Part shown: positions 1 to 5,726 of the stretch, one piece after another
How positions within the stretch are numbered: the first letter of the stretch is position 1
Layout of the letters: every line of letters begins with the position of its first letter
Source: Prevotellaceae bacterium
GTDB lineage: Bacteria; Bacteroidota; Bacteroidia; Bacteroidales; UBA932
Length of the DNA: 5,726 bases
Reading direction: 5' to 3'
NCBI GenBank assembly: GCA_031289385.1
Contig: JAITPP010000239.1
Location: 1 to 5,726 of the forward strand
The notes under the pieces: generated by a model
The model's input: only the letters and a program-made list of their open reading frames with translations
What the model was told of the DNA's origin: nothing
Database searches by the model: none
Position numbers and translations under genes: made by a program

Positions 1-5
1 AATCT

Positions 6-788
6 TTATAGTATTATTGTTGCTTTTTCATACAAATTTGAGAAACAATTTTGGCGTAATCTAAATTTTGTGCCGTGATTATGTCCTGTGCGAGCATCAA
101 AATCAGCCAAAATATTGTCATTTTCAATTTCTTGCAAAAATTTTTCAAAACTAAATTTTTGTAACATCAAAACTTTACTGTATTTGTAAAATTCTTTTCC
201 GTCTTCTTTTTTCACTTCTGCTTGAACATAAAAACAGTTCAACAATTTTGTTCCTGCTTTACTTGCCAAATCATCAAAACCCCAATATGGCTGCGGGTTA
301 AGTTCTTTCAAACCAATATTTTTTTGAACTTGTTGTAACCACTCTTTGTTTGCCTCTGAAACTTTTTTATAATCAAATGAAACTATTACTTTCTTATTTT
401 CTCTGTCAATTTTCAAAGAAAATCCACGATTTGTGTGATTACCACCAAATGTTTGGCGAAAACTCATTTCGGTTTCAGGGTATTTTATTCCTGCTTCTTG
501 ATGCTTCCAACCATAACAGGGCAAAAGAAGTTGAGGAACAAATTTAACTGCTCTTGGCGAAGGCTCTGTATGAAATAATGTTGTCAGCGAGGAAGTATTA
601 AGTCGTTGTGCTTTCAATTCCCATTCGGCAGCATTTGGAATTGGTAAATTGTTTTCCTCAATTCCCAACAAATCTTCAAGCGTATTGCCAATGCCGCCGG
701 CATTACCTTTTCGAGCATTTTCTATCCAACCCATTTGGGCAATCTTTTTGAACTCACTAATAAGATTTTCTTTTGTGTATAATTTCAT
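6..788 (-). CDS. Type II restriction endonuclease, MvaI/BcnI family
   Basis: Predicted restriction enzyme that cuts unmethylated DNA, probably at a CCNGG-type site (MvaI cuts CCWGG, BcnI cuts CCSGG). The 260-aa product is close in size to MvaI (about 250 aa). Numbered from the ATG, the N-terminal half has RKGNAGGIGNTLEDLLG (27-43, with E38 matching MvaI E36), then PNAAEWELK (51-59), where E57 and K59 match the MvaI ExK pair. YWGFDDL (168-174) and the C-terminal HNHGTKFR (236-243) match MvaI YWSFDSL and HDHGTAFR as I remember that sequence. The expected catalytic Asp is Asn52. I chose the ATG at 788, one base after the methyltransferase stop. An in-frame TTG at 797 would add three residues (MIK) and overlap the upstream gene. 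The family assignment is firm; exact specificity and activity are not established. Confidence 0.88.
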   Translation of the reverse strand: MKLYTKENLISEFKKIAQMGWIENARKGNAGGIGNTLEDLLGIEENNLPIPNAAEWELKAQRLNTSSLTTLFHTEPSPRAVKFVPQLLLPCYGWKHQEAGIKYPETEMSFRQTFGGNHTNRGFSLKIDRENKKVIVSFDYKKVSEANKEWLQQVQKNIGLKELNPQPYWGFDDLASKAGTKLLNCFYVQAEVKKEDGKEFYKYSKVLMLQKFSFEKFLQEIENDNILADFDARTGHNHGTKFRLRQNCFSNLYEKATIIL

Positions 789-789
789 T

Positions 790-1659
790 TTAATCAAATA
801 ATTTAGGGGTATGTATTTTTAATAACTCACTCTGTATTTTGTTTTTAGCAATTCTTTCTTCTGCCATTTTGCAATAATCGGGCGAAAGTTCAATGCCGAT
901 ATAATTTCTTTTCAATCCCATTGCCACGATTGCAGTTGTTCCACTTCCCATAAACGGGTCTAAAACAGTTTGTGCATTTGTTGAGCCAATAATTCTGTCA
1001 ATTAAGGCAACAGGAAAAGGCGCGGGGTGTCCGTTTTTCATTTCTTGTGTAAATTCCCAAACATCGCCAACACCATTTGATTTTGGAATAAGTTTAAAAT
1101 CAGGTTTGGCAATTAAATAAATAACTTCGTAAGTTGGTAAAAAATAGCCGGGATTAAAATTTATTCCGCCTTTTCGCCGCCAAATTATGATTTGTCGTAC
1201 AGGAAAACCATTTACAATATCTTGTCTATCTTGTAATAATCCGTCTTGAACACGCCATTTATGATTATAAAAAATTGCACCATCATTTTTTATCAATCTA
1301 AACATTTCAGTTAAACATTTTCTTTGCCATTTTACATATTTTTCGTGCGGCATATTATCGTCATAATGGCTGTATCCGTTTTGTAAAGCAGCATTTGCCC
1401 ATTTGCCGCTTGTCGTACAAGGTTTCATTCCGTTACCGGTAGAATTTTTTAGATTGTACGGTGGTGAGGTAACAATTAAATCAATGCTTTCATCTGGCAT
1501 TTCTTTCATTGCTGGCAAACAATCGGCACAAATTATCTTATTTAAATAATTGTAAATCTTTGGAATATCAGGTAATTGCTCTTCTATCTGCACAAATTGT
1601 TCGTTCTCCTTTTCAAAGTGAGAACGGATAATCTGTTCTGTAATTCTTTCGTTTGCCAT
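790..1659 (-). CDS. Type II site-specific DNA methyltransferase (beta-class N4-cytosine/N6-adenine)
   Basis: Transfers a methyl group from S-adenosylmethionine to an exocyclic amino group in DNA, protecting the host from the adjoining nuclease. In the 289-aa protein the catalytic motif IV TSPPYN (64-69) comes before the AdoMet-binding motif I DPFMGSGTT (234-242), the permuted order of beta-class enzymes (N6_N4_Mtase family). HPAPFP (211-216) is the usual motif X region, and GIELSPDYCKMAEERI (255-270) follows motif I. SPPY rather than DPPY, together with an MvaI-like partner whose cognate enzymes make N4-methylcytosine, favours m4C; this is inference and N6-adenine is not excluded. About 40 residues precede the first core motif. 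The ATG at 1659 follows an A-rich leader without a Shine-Dalgarno motif. Its position first in the operon suits protection before cutting. No separate controller gene is visible. Confidence 0.9.
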   Translation of the reverse strand: MANERITEQIIRSHFEKENEQFVQIEEQLPDIPKIYNYLNKIICADCLPAMKEMPDESIDLIVTSPPYNLKNSTGNGMKPCTTSGKWANAALQNGYSHYDDNMPHEKYVKWQRKCLTEMFRLIKNDGAIFYNHKWRVQDGLLQDRQDIVNGFPVRQIIIWRRKGGINFNPGYFLPTYEVIYLIAKPDFKLIPKSNGVGDVWEFTQEMKNGHPAPFPVALIDRIIGSTNAQTVLDPFMGSGTTAIVAMGLKRNYIGIELSPDYCKMAEERIAKNKIQSELLKIHTPKLFD

Positions 1660-1728
1660 ATTAATTTTCTGTTTTTGCTGAGTTAATCAACATCTATTTA
1701 GTTTAAAATTATTTTCATATTCAACCCG

Positions 1729-1736
1729 CAAAGTTA
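1729..1736 (-). promoter_or_regulatory. Candidate Bacteroidota -7 element for the restriction-modification operon
   Basis: On the minus strand this reads TAACTTTG, matching the Bacteroidota TAnnTTTG -7 consensus, and lies about 70 bases upstream of the methyltransferase ATG. No clear TTTG -33 element is visible at the usual distance. An alternative lies further up: TATCTTTG (1840 to 1833) with TTTG (1860 to 1857), spaced 16 bases. That spacing is slightly short, and the promoter would give a leader of roughly 170 bases. Which one is used cannot be decided from sequence. Confidence 0.4.
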
Positions 1737-1933
1737 TTAATTTTTATCGAAAAAATTAATTTATTTTTCTAATTGAATTTTCACTCTGATTTTTCGTAAT
1801 TCACACATATTTTATCCTTAATTTTTAATTTACAAAGATAACGCTTATTCTAAAATCAAACATAATTTTTTGAATAAAAATTATTTAATATGAAAATGAA
1901 TTACAACAGAATATCATTTATTTAGTTACAAAT

Positions 1934-1945
1934 TGAAAATTTTCA
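1934..1945. repeat. Perfect 12-bp palindrome TGAAAATTTTCA
   Basis: The palindrome sits two bases upstream of the candidate gltX -7 element, in the spacer where a regulator could interfere with RNA polymerase. A related shorter form, TGAATTTTCA, lies at 1774-1783. The region is so A/T rich that chance is a real alternative. Confidence 0.4.
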
Positions 1946-1947
1946 TG

Positions 1948-1955
1948 TAACTTTG
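1948..1955 (+). promoter_or_regulatory. Candidate Bacteroidota -7 element for gltX
   Basis: TAACTTTG matches the TAnnTTTG consensus exactly and would start transcription around 1960, leaving a leader of about 65 bases before the gltX ATG. The -33 region is weak: TTTAG at 1921-1925 is the nearest approach to TTTG at suitable spacing. Two inverted repeats flank it. Confidence 0.45.
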
Positions 1956-1958
1956 TGC

Positions 1959-1973
1959 CGATATTTTATATCG
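1959..1973. repeat. Inverted repeat CGATAT-TTT-ATATCG at the expected gltX transcript start
   Basis: The 6-bp arms are perfectly complementary around a TTT centre. The repeat begins three bases after the -7 candidate, so it would lie at or just inside the 5' end of the gltX mRNA. It could be an operator or a small 5' hairpin. No T-run follows, so it is not a terminator. Confidence 0.4.
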
Positions 1974-2026
1974 AAAGTGAAAATATATTGTAAATTAAAT
2001 ATTTAATAAAACATAATAACAAAAAA

Positions 2027-3559
2027 ATGTCGCAAACAACAGAAAATAAAAAAGTGAGAGTGCGTTTTGCACCAAGTCCAACAGGACCCTTACATATCGG
2101 CGGTGTGCGTACGGCTTTGTTCAATTATCTTTTTGCAAAACAAAACGGCGGTGATTTTATTTTACGAATTGAAGATACCGATTCGGCGCGTTTTGTGCAA
2201 GGTGCTGAGGAATACATTATTGAGTCGCTTACGTGGCTCGGATTGAAATTTGATGAAGGCGTGGGAGTTGGCGGAAAACATGCGCCATACAAGCAAAGCC
2301 AACGAAAAGAATTGTATTTTAAATATGCCGAACAACTTGTGGCGTCGCAAAACGCTTATTACGCTTTCGACAGCAACGAAGAACTTGACAGCATCCGCAA
2401 GCAATACGAAGCCGAAGGTAAAGCGTTTATTTACAATCACACCGTTCGCGAGCAAATGAAAACATCGCTTGCAATGAGCAGCGACGAGTTGCAACAACGC
2501 CTGAAAACAGAAACACATTGGGTTATCCGTTTCAAAATTCCTGAAAACGAAGAAATTACAATGCGCGATATTATTCGCGGCGAAATACGGGTAAACACCA
2601 ACACGCTCGACGACAAAGTGTTGTTCAAAGCGGTGGATATGTTGCCCACGTATCATTTGGCAAATATTGTGGACGATAAATTAATGGAAATATCGCACGT
2701 CATTCGCGGCGAAGAATGGTTGCCGTCGTTGCCTTTGCACGTGTTGCTGTATCGCGCTTTCGGTTGGGAAAGTCCTGAATTTGCGCATTTATCGCTCTTG
2801 CTGAAACCCGATGGAAAAGGCAAATTAAGCAAACGCGACGGTGATAGACTTGGATTTCCCGTGTTTCCGCTGGAATGGAAAAATTCGGAAGGTGAAATTT
2901 CGTCGGGATACCGCGAAACGGGATATTTTCCCGAAGCCGTTGTAAATCTGCTTGCTTTGCTTGGTTGGAATCCCGGCACGGAACAGGAAATTTTTAATAT
3001 CGCCGAATTAATAAAAAATTTCAGCCTCGAACGAGTTATTAAATCGGGCGCAAAATTCAATCCCGAAAAAGCGCGTTGGTTTAATCAGCAGTATCTCAGG
3101 CAAAAAAGCAACGAAACGCTTGCCGAATTGTTTCAACCTATATTAAAATCAAAAAATATAAACATTGATAATGAATACGTTGCAACTGTTTGCGGATTTA
3201 TAAAAGAACGCGCCACCTTTGTAAGCGATTTTTGGGATTTATCGTCATACTTTTTTGTTGCACCCGAAAGTTACGACGAAAAAGCAACAAAAAAATACTG
3301 GACGAACGAAACGCCGCCGCAGATGCAAAAAATAATTGAAATCATTGACAGTCAGCCTTTCGACAAAGAAAAAACCGAACACGCCGTTCACACATGGATT
3401 GCCGACAGCCAGTTGAAAATGGGAAATGTAATGAACGCTTTTCGCATTTGCGTTGTTGGCGCAGCAATGGGCGCAAATATGTTTGATATTGTGAATCTTA
3501 TCGGCAAAGACGAAACCATACGGCGAGTGAAAAAGGCGTTATCTGATTTAAAGGTTTAG
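2027..3559 (+). CDS. gltX: Glutamyl-tRNA synthetase (non-zinc form)
   Basis: Charges tRNA-Glu with glutamate in the cytoplasm, an essential step of translation. The 510-aa product is full length for the class I enzyme. The N-terminal Rossmann domain has PSPTGPLHIGG (16-26) with the HIGH-type signature HIGG at 23-26, and LRIEDTD (46-52) in the glutamate-binding region. VIRGEEWLPSLPLH (225-238) follows. KLSKR (266-270) is the KMSKS loop and continues into DGDRLGFPVFPLEW, a long form I associate with Bacteroidota. The C-terminal anticodon-binding half is intact. The segment YYAFDSNEEL (111-120), where E. coli GltX has zinc-binding cysteines, has none, so zinc is probably not bound. The ATG follows an A-rich leader without a Shine-Dalgarno motif. 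Whether it discriminates between tRNA-Glu and tRNA-Gln cannot be read from the sequence. Confidence 0.97.
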   Translation: MSQTTENKKVRVRFAPSPTGPLHIGGVRTALFNYLFAKQNGGDFILRIEDTDSARFVQGAEEYIIESLTWLGLKFDEGVGVGGKHAPYKQSQRKELYFKYAEQLVASQNAYYAFDSNEELDSIRKQYEAEGKAFIYNHTVREQMKTSLAMSSDELQQRLKTETHWVIRFKIPENEEITMRDIIRGEIRVNTNTLDDKVLFKAVDMLPTYHLANIVDDKLMEISHVIRGEEWLPSLPLHVLLYRAFGWESPEFAHLSLLLKPDGKGKLSKRDGDRLGFPVFPLEWKNSEGEISSGYRETGYFPEAVVNLLALLGWNPGTEQEIFNIAELIKNFSLERVIKSGAKFNPEKARWFNQQYLRQKSNETLAELFQPILKSKNINIDNEYVATVCGFIKERATFVSDFWDLSSYFFVAPESYDEKATKKYWTNETPPQMQKIIEIIDSQPFDKEKTEHAVHTWIADSQLKMGNVMNAFRICVVGAAMGANMFDIVNLIGKDETIRRVKKALSDLKV

Positions 3560-3644
3560 CAATTTAATCAGTTGATTTCGAATATTTTAAAAATTAAAGA
3601 TTTAAATAATGAAAAATAAACAAATTATAAAAGATAACAAAAGA

Positions 3645-3717
3645 AATCCCATTAGGGATTATCGCTCGGTAAAAATGACAAACACCACGCCAACATTGCA
3701 GTCCATTAGGGCTGCAA
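3645..3717. repeat. REP-like pair of hairpins sharing CCATTAGGG
   Basis: The first hairpin, AATCCC-ATTA-GGGATT (3645-3660), has six perfect base pairs. The second (3696-3717) has arms TTGCAGTCC and GGGCTGCAA around the same ATTA loop, giving nine pairs with one T-G wobble. Both contain CCATTAGGG, while the outer stem bases differ but remain paired. That pattern suggests a structured repeat family rather than a simple duplication. The two are 35 bases apart, joined by a less A/T-rich linker. Similar intergenic blocks are, as I recall, widespread in Bacteroidota, but copy number here cannot be judged. It may also end or stabilise the gltX transcript. Confidence 0.6.
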
Positions 3718-3720
3718 CCA

Positions 3721-3756
3721 AAAGCAGAGCGATGCAAACCCGACGGCTTGCGCTTT
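3721..3756. repeat. Third, interrupted hairpin next to the REP-like pair
   Basis: Outer arms AAAGC (3721-3725) and GCTTT (3752-3756) pair, as do inner arms GCAA (3734-3737) and TTGC (3748-3751), with an eight-base bulge on the 5' side. It is less A/T rich than its surroundings and directly follows the second CCATTAGGG hairpin, so it may belong to the same element. An A-run, not a T-run, follows on the plus strand, so it does not look like a gltX terminator. Confidence 0.35.
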
Positions 3757-3808
3757 GAAAAAACAATTCTTTATATGTTATTTATTTTCTGTTACTAAAC
3801 AAAAAAAT

Positions 3809-3894
3809 CTTTATAACTTTAAAAACTTTATAACTTTACAAACTTTATGAACTTTACAAACTTTATAACTTTACAAACTTTATAACTATAAAAA
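3809..3894 (+). repeat. Tandem array of five 17-bp units abutting the ddl start codon
   Basis: The units begin at 3809, 3826, 3843, 3861 and 3878. The consensus is CTTTATAACTTTACAAA. The third unit carries one extra base (18 bp, CTTTATGA...), and the first and last are slightly diverged. Each unit is itself two similar halves, giving an 8-9 base sub-period of CTTTAnAA. The last unit ends at 3894 and the ddl ATG is at 3896, so the array forms the whole immediate leader. TAACTTTA, present in four of the five units (in the third it is GAACTTTA), differs from the TAnnTTTG -7 consensus at one base. Confidence 0.85.
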
Positions 3895-3895
3895 T

Positions 3896-4882
3896 ATGAA
3901 CGATATAACTCAAAACATAGCAATTGTAGCGGGCGGAAACTCATCAGAACATGAAATTTCGTTGAAAAGCGCAGCGCAAATAATGTCGGCTATCGACAAA
4001 AAAAAATTTAATCCTTTTCTGGTTGTAATTAAAGGAACAAAATGGTTTGTACGGCGCGGCGACACAGAAATTGATATTGATAAAAACGATTTCTCGTTTA
4101 CCGAAAATCAAATCAAAATCACTTTCGATTGCGCTTACGTAACTATTCACGGCACTCCCGGCGAAGATGGAAAACTGCAAGGATATTTTGATATGATACG
4201 AATGCCGTACTCGACTTGCAACGTGCTGACATCCGCGCTTTCGTTCAATAAATTTGCCTGCAAATCGTATCTGGCAACAGCCGGAATCTGCATGCCCAAA
4301 GGAATTCAGATTTTGAAAGGCGAAAAAATCGACATCGAAAATATCGTAAAAACGCTTGGATTGCCCGTATTTGTTAAGCCCAACGAAGGCGGTTCGAGTT
4401 TCGGAATAAGCAAAGTAAAATCGGCAAACGGCTTGGCGGCGGCTGTTGACGAGGCTTTGAACGAAGACAATTCGGTAATTATCGAAGAATTTATCGAAGG
4501 CAGAGAACTAACCTGCGGACTGATAAAAACAGACGAAAAAAAATTGCTATTACCTGTTACCGAAATAATTACACAAAACGAATTTTTCGATTATAACGCA
4601 AAATACAACGGACAATCGCAAGAAATAACGCCGGCAAAAATTTCGGAAGAAGCCACTCATTTGGTTCACGATGTTTCGTCGCTCATTTACGACATTATGC
4701 GCTGCAAAGGGCTTGTGCGCATTGATTATATTTACAGTCGCGGGAAATTATATTTTCTCGAAATAAATATCGCTCCGGGAATGACGGCGCAAAGTCTTGT
4801 GCCTCAGCAAATAAACGCAATGGGCGAAACTCTCGAAAACGTTATTACCATGCAAATAGAAGATTTGTTGAAAAACAATTAA
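3896..4882 (+). CDS. ddl: D-alanine--D-alanine ligase
   Basis: Joins two D-alanines using ATP to make the dipeptide that ends the peptidoglycan stem peptide; cytoplasmic. The 328-aa product is typical in length for an ATP-grasp Ddl. The N-terminal domain has GGNSSEHEIS (13-22), with E18 expected to bind the first D-Ala, and HGTPGEDGKLQG (85-96). The ATP-grasp part has FVKPNEGGSSFGISKV (159-174), EEFIEGRELTCG (197-208), AKY (235-237), with Tyr in the position that favours D-Ala over D-lactate, RIDY (276-279), and EINIAPGMTAQSL (289-301) with metal-binding E289 and N291. The more usual motif is E-[IV]-N-T; here Ile292 replaces Thr. The ATG lies one base after the tandem array and has no Shine-Dalgarno motif. 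prmC follows after 11 bases, suggesting a shared transcript. Confidence 0.96.
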   Translation: MNDITQNIAIVAGGNSSEHEISLKSAAQIMSAIDKKKFNPFLVVIKGTKWFVRRGDTEIDIDKNDFSFTENQIKITFDCAYVTIHGTPGEDGKLQGYFDMIRMPYSTCNVLTSALSFNKFACKSYLATAGICMPKGIQILKGEKIDIENIVKTLGLPVFVKPNEGGSSFGISKVKSANGLAAAVDEALNEDNSVIIEEFIEGRELTCGLIKTDEKKLLLPVTEIITQNEFFDYNAKYNGQSQEITPAKISEEATHLVHDVSSLIYDIMRCKGLVRIDYIYSRGKLYFLEINIAPGMTAQSLVPQQINAMGETLENVITMQIEDLLKNN

Positions 4883-4893
4883 CGCAAAAAAAA

Positions 4894-5726
4894 ATGACAA
4901 TCGAAAAAGTTGCCGATATTGTAAAAAACAAATTGCAAAGTCTGTTTAATGAAAATGAAATCAGACAAATAACTCTGCAACTGCTGCAACATTTTTGGCA
5001 AATTTCGGCAACCGATTTTTATATCAACAAACAAAAAAATCTTAATCGCGATTTTGATAACGATTTCGTGCAAGCCTTGAAATTGCTGCAAAATCACACG
5101 CCCATACAATACGTTTTAGGCGTAACCGAATTTTACGGACTAAAATTTTCGGTAGATAAAAATGTTCTGATTCCACGTCCCGAAACCGAAGAACTTGTTA
5201 ATCTGATAATTGCCGAAAACAAAGATGCAGCAACAATTATCGACATTGGCACAGGTAGCGGATGTATTGCCGTTGCGCTTGCAAAAAATATCGAAAACGC
5301 AAAAGTTTATGCTCTCGATATTTCGGAAAAAGCAATAGAAAAAGCCAGACAAAATGCTGAAAACAACGGTGTTTGCATCAATTTCTTTTGTGAAGATATT
5401 TTGTCGGCAAACCATTTTACGCAAATAAAATTCGACTGCATAGTAAGCAATCCGCCATACGTGCGCGAGTGCGAAAAACGGGAAATGAAACAAAATGTTT
5501 TAGATTTCGAGCCGCACGCAGCCCTCTTTGTTCCCGACAACGACGCCCTGAAATTTTACAGAGCCATTGCCGATTTTGCAATATCAAACCTTGCCGACAA
5601 TGGAAAAATTTATGTAGAAATAAACGAAAATCTCGGCAACGAAACCCAAAATTTATTCAAACAAAAAGGATTTGCCGCCACCGAACTCCACAACGACTTA
5701 AACAACAAAAACAGAATATTGAAAAT
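4894..5726 (+). CDS. prmC: Release factor glutamine N5-methyltransferase, partial at 3' end
   Basis: Methylates the glutamine of the GGQ motif in release factors RF1 and RF2, which improves translation termination. The reading frame is open from ATG 4894 to the window edge: 277 codons and two further bases, with no stop. The N-terminal helical domain (about 1-85) includes HTPIQYVLGVTEFYGL (68-83). The methyltransferase domain has PRPETEEL (94-101), AdoMet-binding DIGTGSGCIAVAL (117-129), ALDIS (140-144) and catalytic NPPY (186-189). EPHAALF (206-212) is also typical. PrmC proteins are about 280 aa, so only a few C-terminal residues should be missing. The ATG lies 11 bases after the ddl stop in an A-rich gap. 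NPPY is shared with DNA N6-adenine methyltransferases, but the PRPETEEL and IQYVLG motifs settle the PrmC family. Confidence 0.95.
   Translation, partial: MTIEKVADIVKNKLQSLFNENEIRQITLQLLQHFWQISATDFYINKQKNLNRDFDNDFVQALKLLQNHTPIQYVLGVTEFYGLKFSVDKNVLIPRPETEELVNLIIAENKDAATIIDIGTGSGCIAVALAKNIENAKVYALDISEKAIEKARQNAENNGVCINFFCEDILSANHFTQIKFDCIVSNPPYVRECEKREMKQNVLDFEPHAALFVPDNDALKFYRAIADFAISNLADNGKIYVEINENLGNETQNLFKQKGFAATELHNDLNNKNRILK

Larger units (their letters stand above)
1660..2026. other. Divergent AT-rich intergenic region between the restriction-modification operon and gltX
   Basis: This 367-base stretch separates the start codons of two divergent transcription units and contains no convincing ORF or RNA gene. 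It is strongly A/T rich. It must carry promoters for both directions; the candidates, and two inverted repeats on the gltX side, are listed separately. The rest shows only poly-A and poly-T runs. Confidence 0.7.
3560..3895. other. Repeat-rich spacer between gltX and ddl
   Basis: This 336-base spacer has no credible ORF. The first 85 bases after the gltX stop are A/T rich and hold only a short 5-bp inverted repeat (3566-3577) without a T-run. The middle contains the CCATTAGGG hairpin pair and a third, less regular stem. The last 86 bases are a tandem repeat array reaching the ddl start. No classical rho-independent terminator is evident. Confidence 0.75.

Noticed and set aside
350..547. 65-aa plus-strand ORF inside the nuclease gene
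   Set aside because: It is antisense to conserved nuclease sequence, has no recognisable features and no supporting upstream signal.
2162..2656. 164-aa ORF on the minus strand inside gltX
   Set aside because: It lies wholly within the clear gltX reading frame, shows no recognisable motif, and looks like an antisense shadow of that gene. The same applies to minus-strand ORFs at 2437-2649 and 2653-3060 and the plus-strand one at 2250-2459.
3566..3577. AATCA-GT-TGATT inverted repeat just after the gltX stop, as a terminator
   Set aside because: The stem is only five A/T-rich pairs with a two-base loop and no T-run follows, so it is too weak to call.
3809..3894. CRISPR array
   Set aside because: The 17-bp units are directly adjacent with no unique spacers, and no cas genes are present.
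5140..5540. Minus-strand ORFs opposite prmC
   Set aside because: The plus strand here encodes the diagnostic PrmC motifs without interruption. The antisense frames are Cys/Phe rich and unlike any family I know.
4894..5726. Second DNA adenine methyltransferase, because of the NPPY motif
   Set aside because: The PRPETEEL, IQYVLG and EPHAALF motifs and the length identify the protein release-factor methyltransferase PrmC.

Overview
The window looks like a chromosomal segment of a low-G+C member of the Bacteroidota. Three things point there. Start codons are preceded by A-rich leaders with no Shine-Dalgarno motif. Intergenic spacers contain TAnnTTTG-type -7 promoter elements. The glutamyl-tRNA synthetase has the KLSKRDGDRLGFPVFPLEW stretch that I associate with this phylum. 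I cannot name a genus.

Left part (6-1659, minus strand): a compact two-gene Type II restriction-modification system. A beta-class amino DNA methyltransferase (SPPY catalytic motif before DPFMGSGTT) is transcribed first. It is followed after one base by an MvaI/BcnI-family restriction endonuclease. The relatives suggest CCNGG-type recognition and N4-cytosine methylation. The nuclease has Asn where MvaI has its first catalytic Asp. No CCWGG site was found by eye anywhere in the window, while CCSGG occurs four times.

Middle (1660-2026): a very AT-rich divergent intergenic region. It holds candidate promoters facing both ways and two perfect inverted repeats near the gltX promoter.

Right part (2027-5726, plus strand): housekeeping genes. 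gltX (glutamyl-tRNA synthetase, 510 aa) is followed by a 336-base spacer with two hairpins sharing CCATTAGGG and a five-unit 17-bp tandem repeat that ends one base before the ddl start codon. Then come ddl (D-Ala-D-Ala ligase, 328 aa) and, 11 bases later, prmC (release-factor glutamine methyltransferase), which runs off the right edge. ddl and prmC are probably co-transcribed.

The restriction-modification pair is the only accessory module. The rest is core translation and cell-wall metabolism. I did not find a clearly new biological system. The points most worth following are the altered nuclease active site, the missing CCWGG sites and the repeat array at the ddl start.
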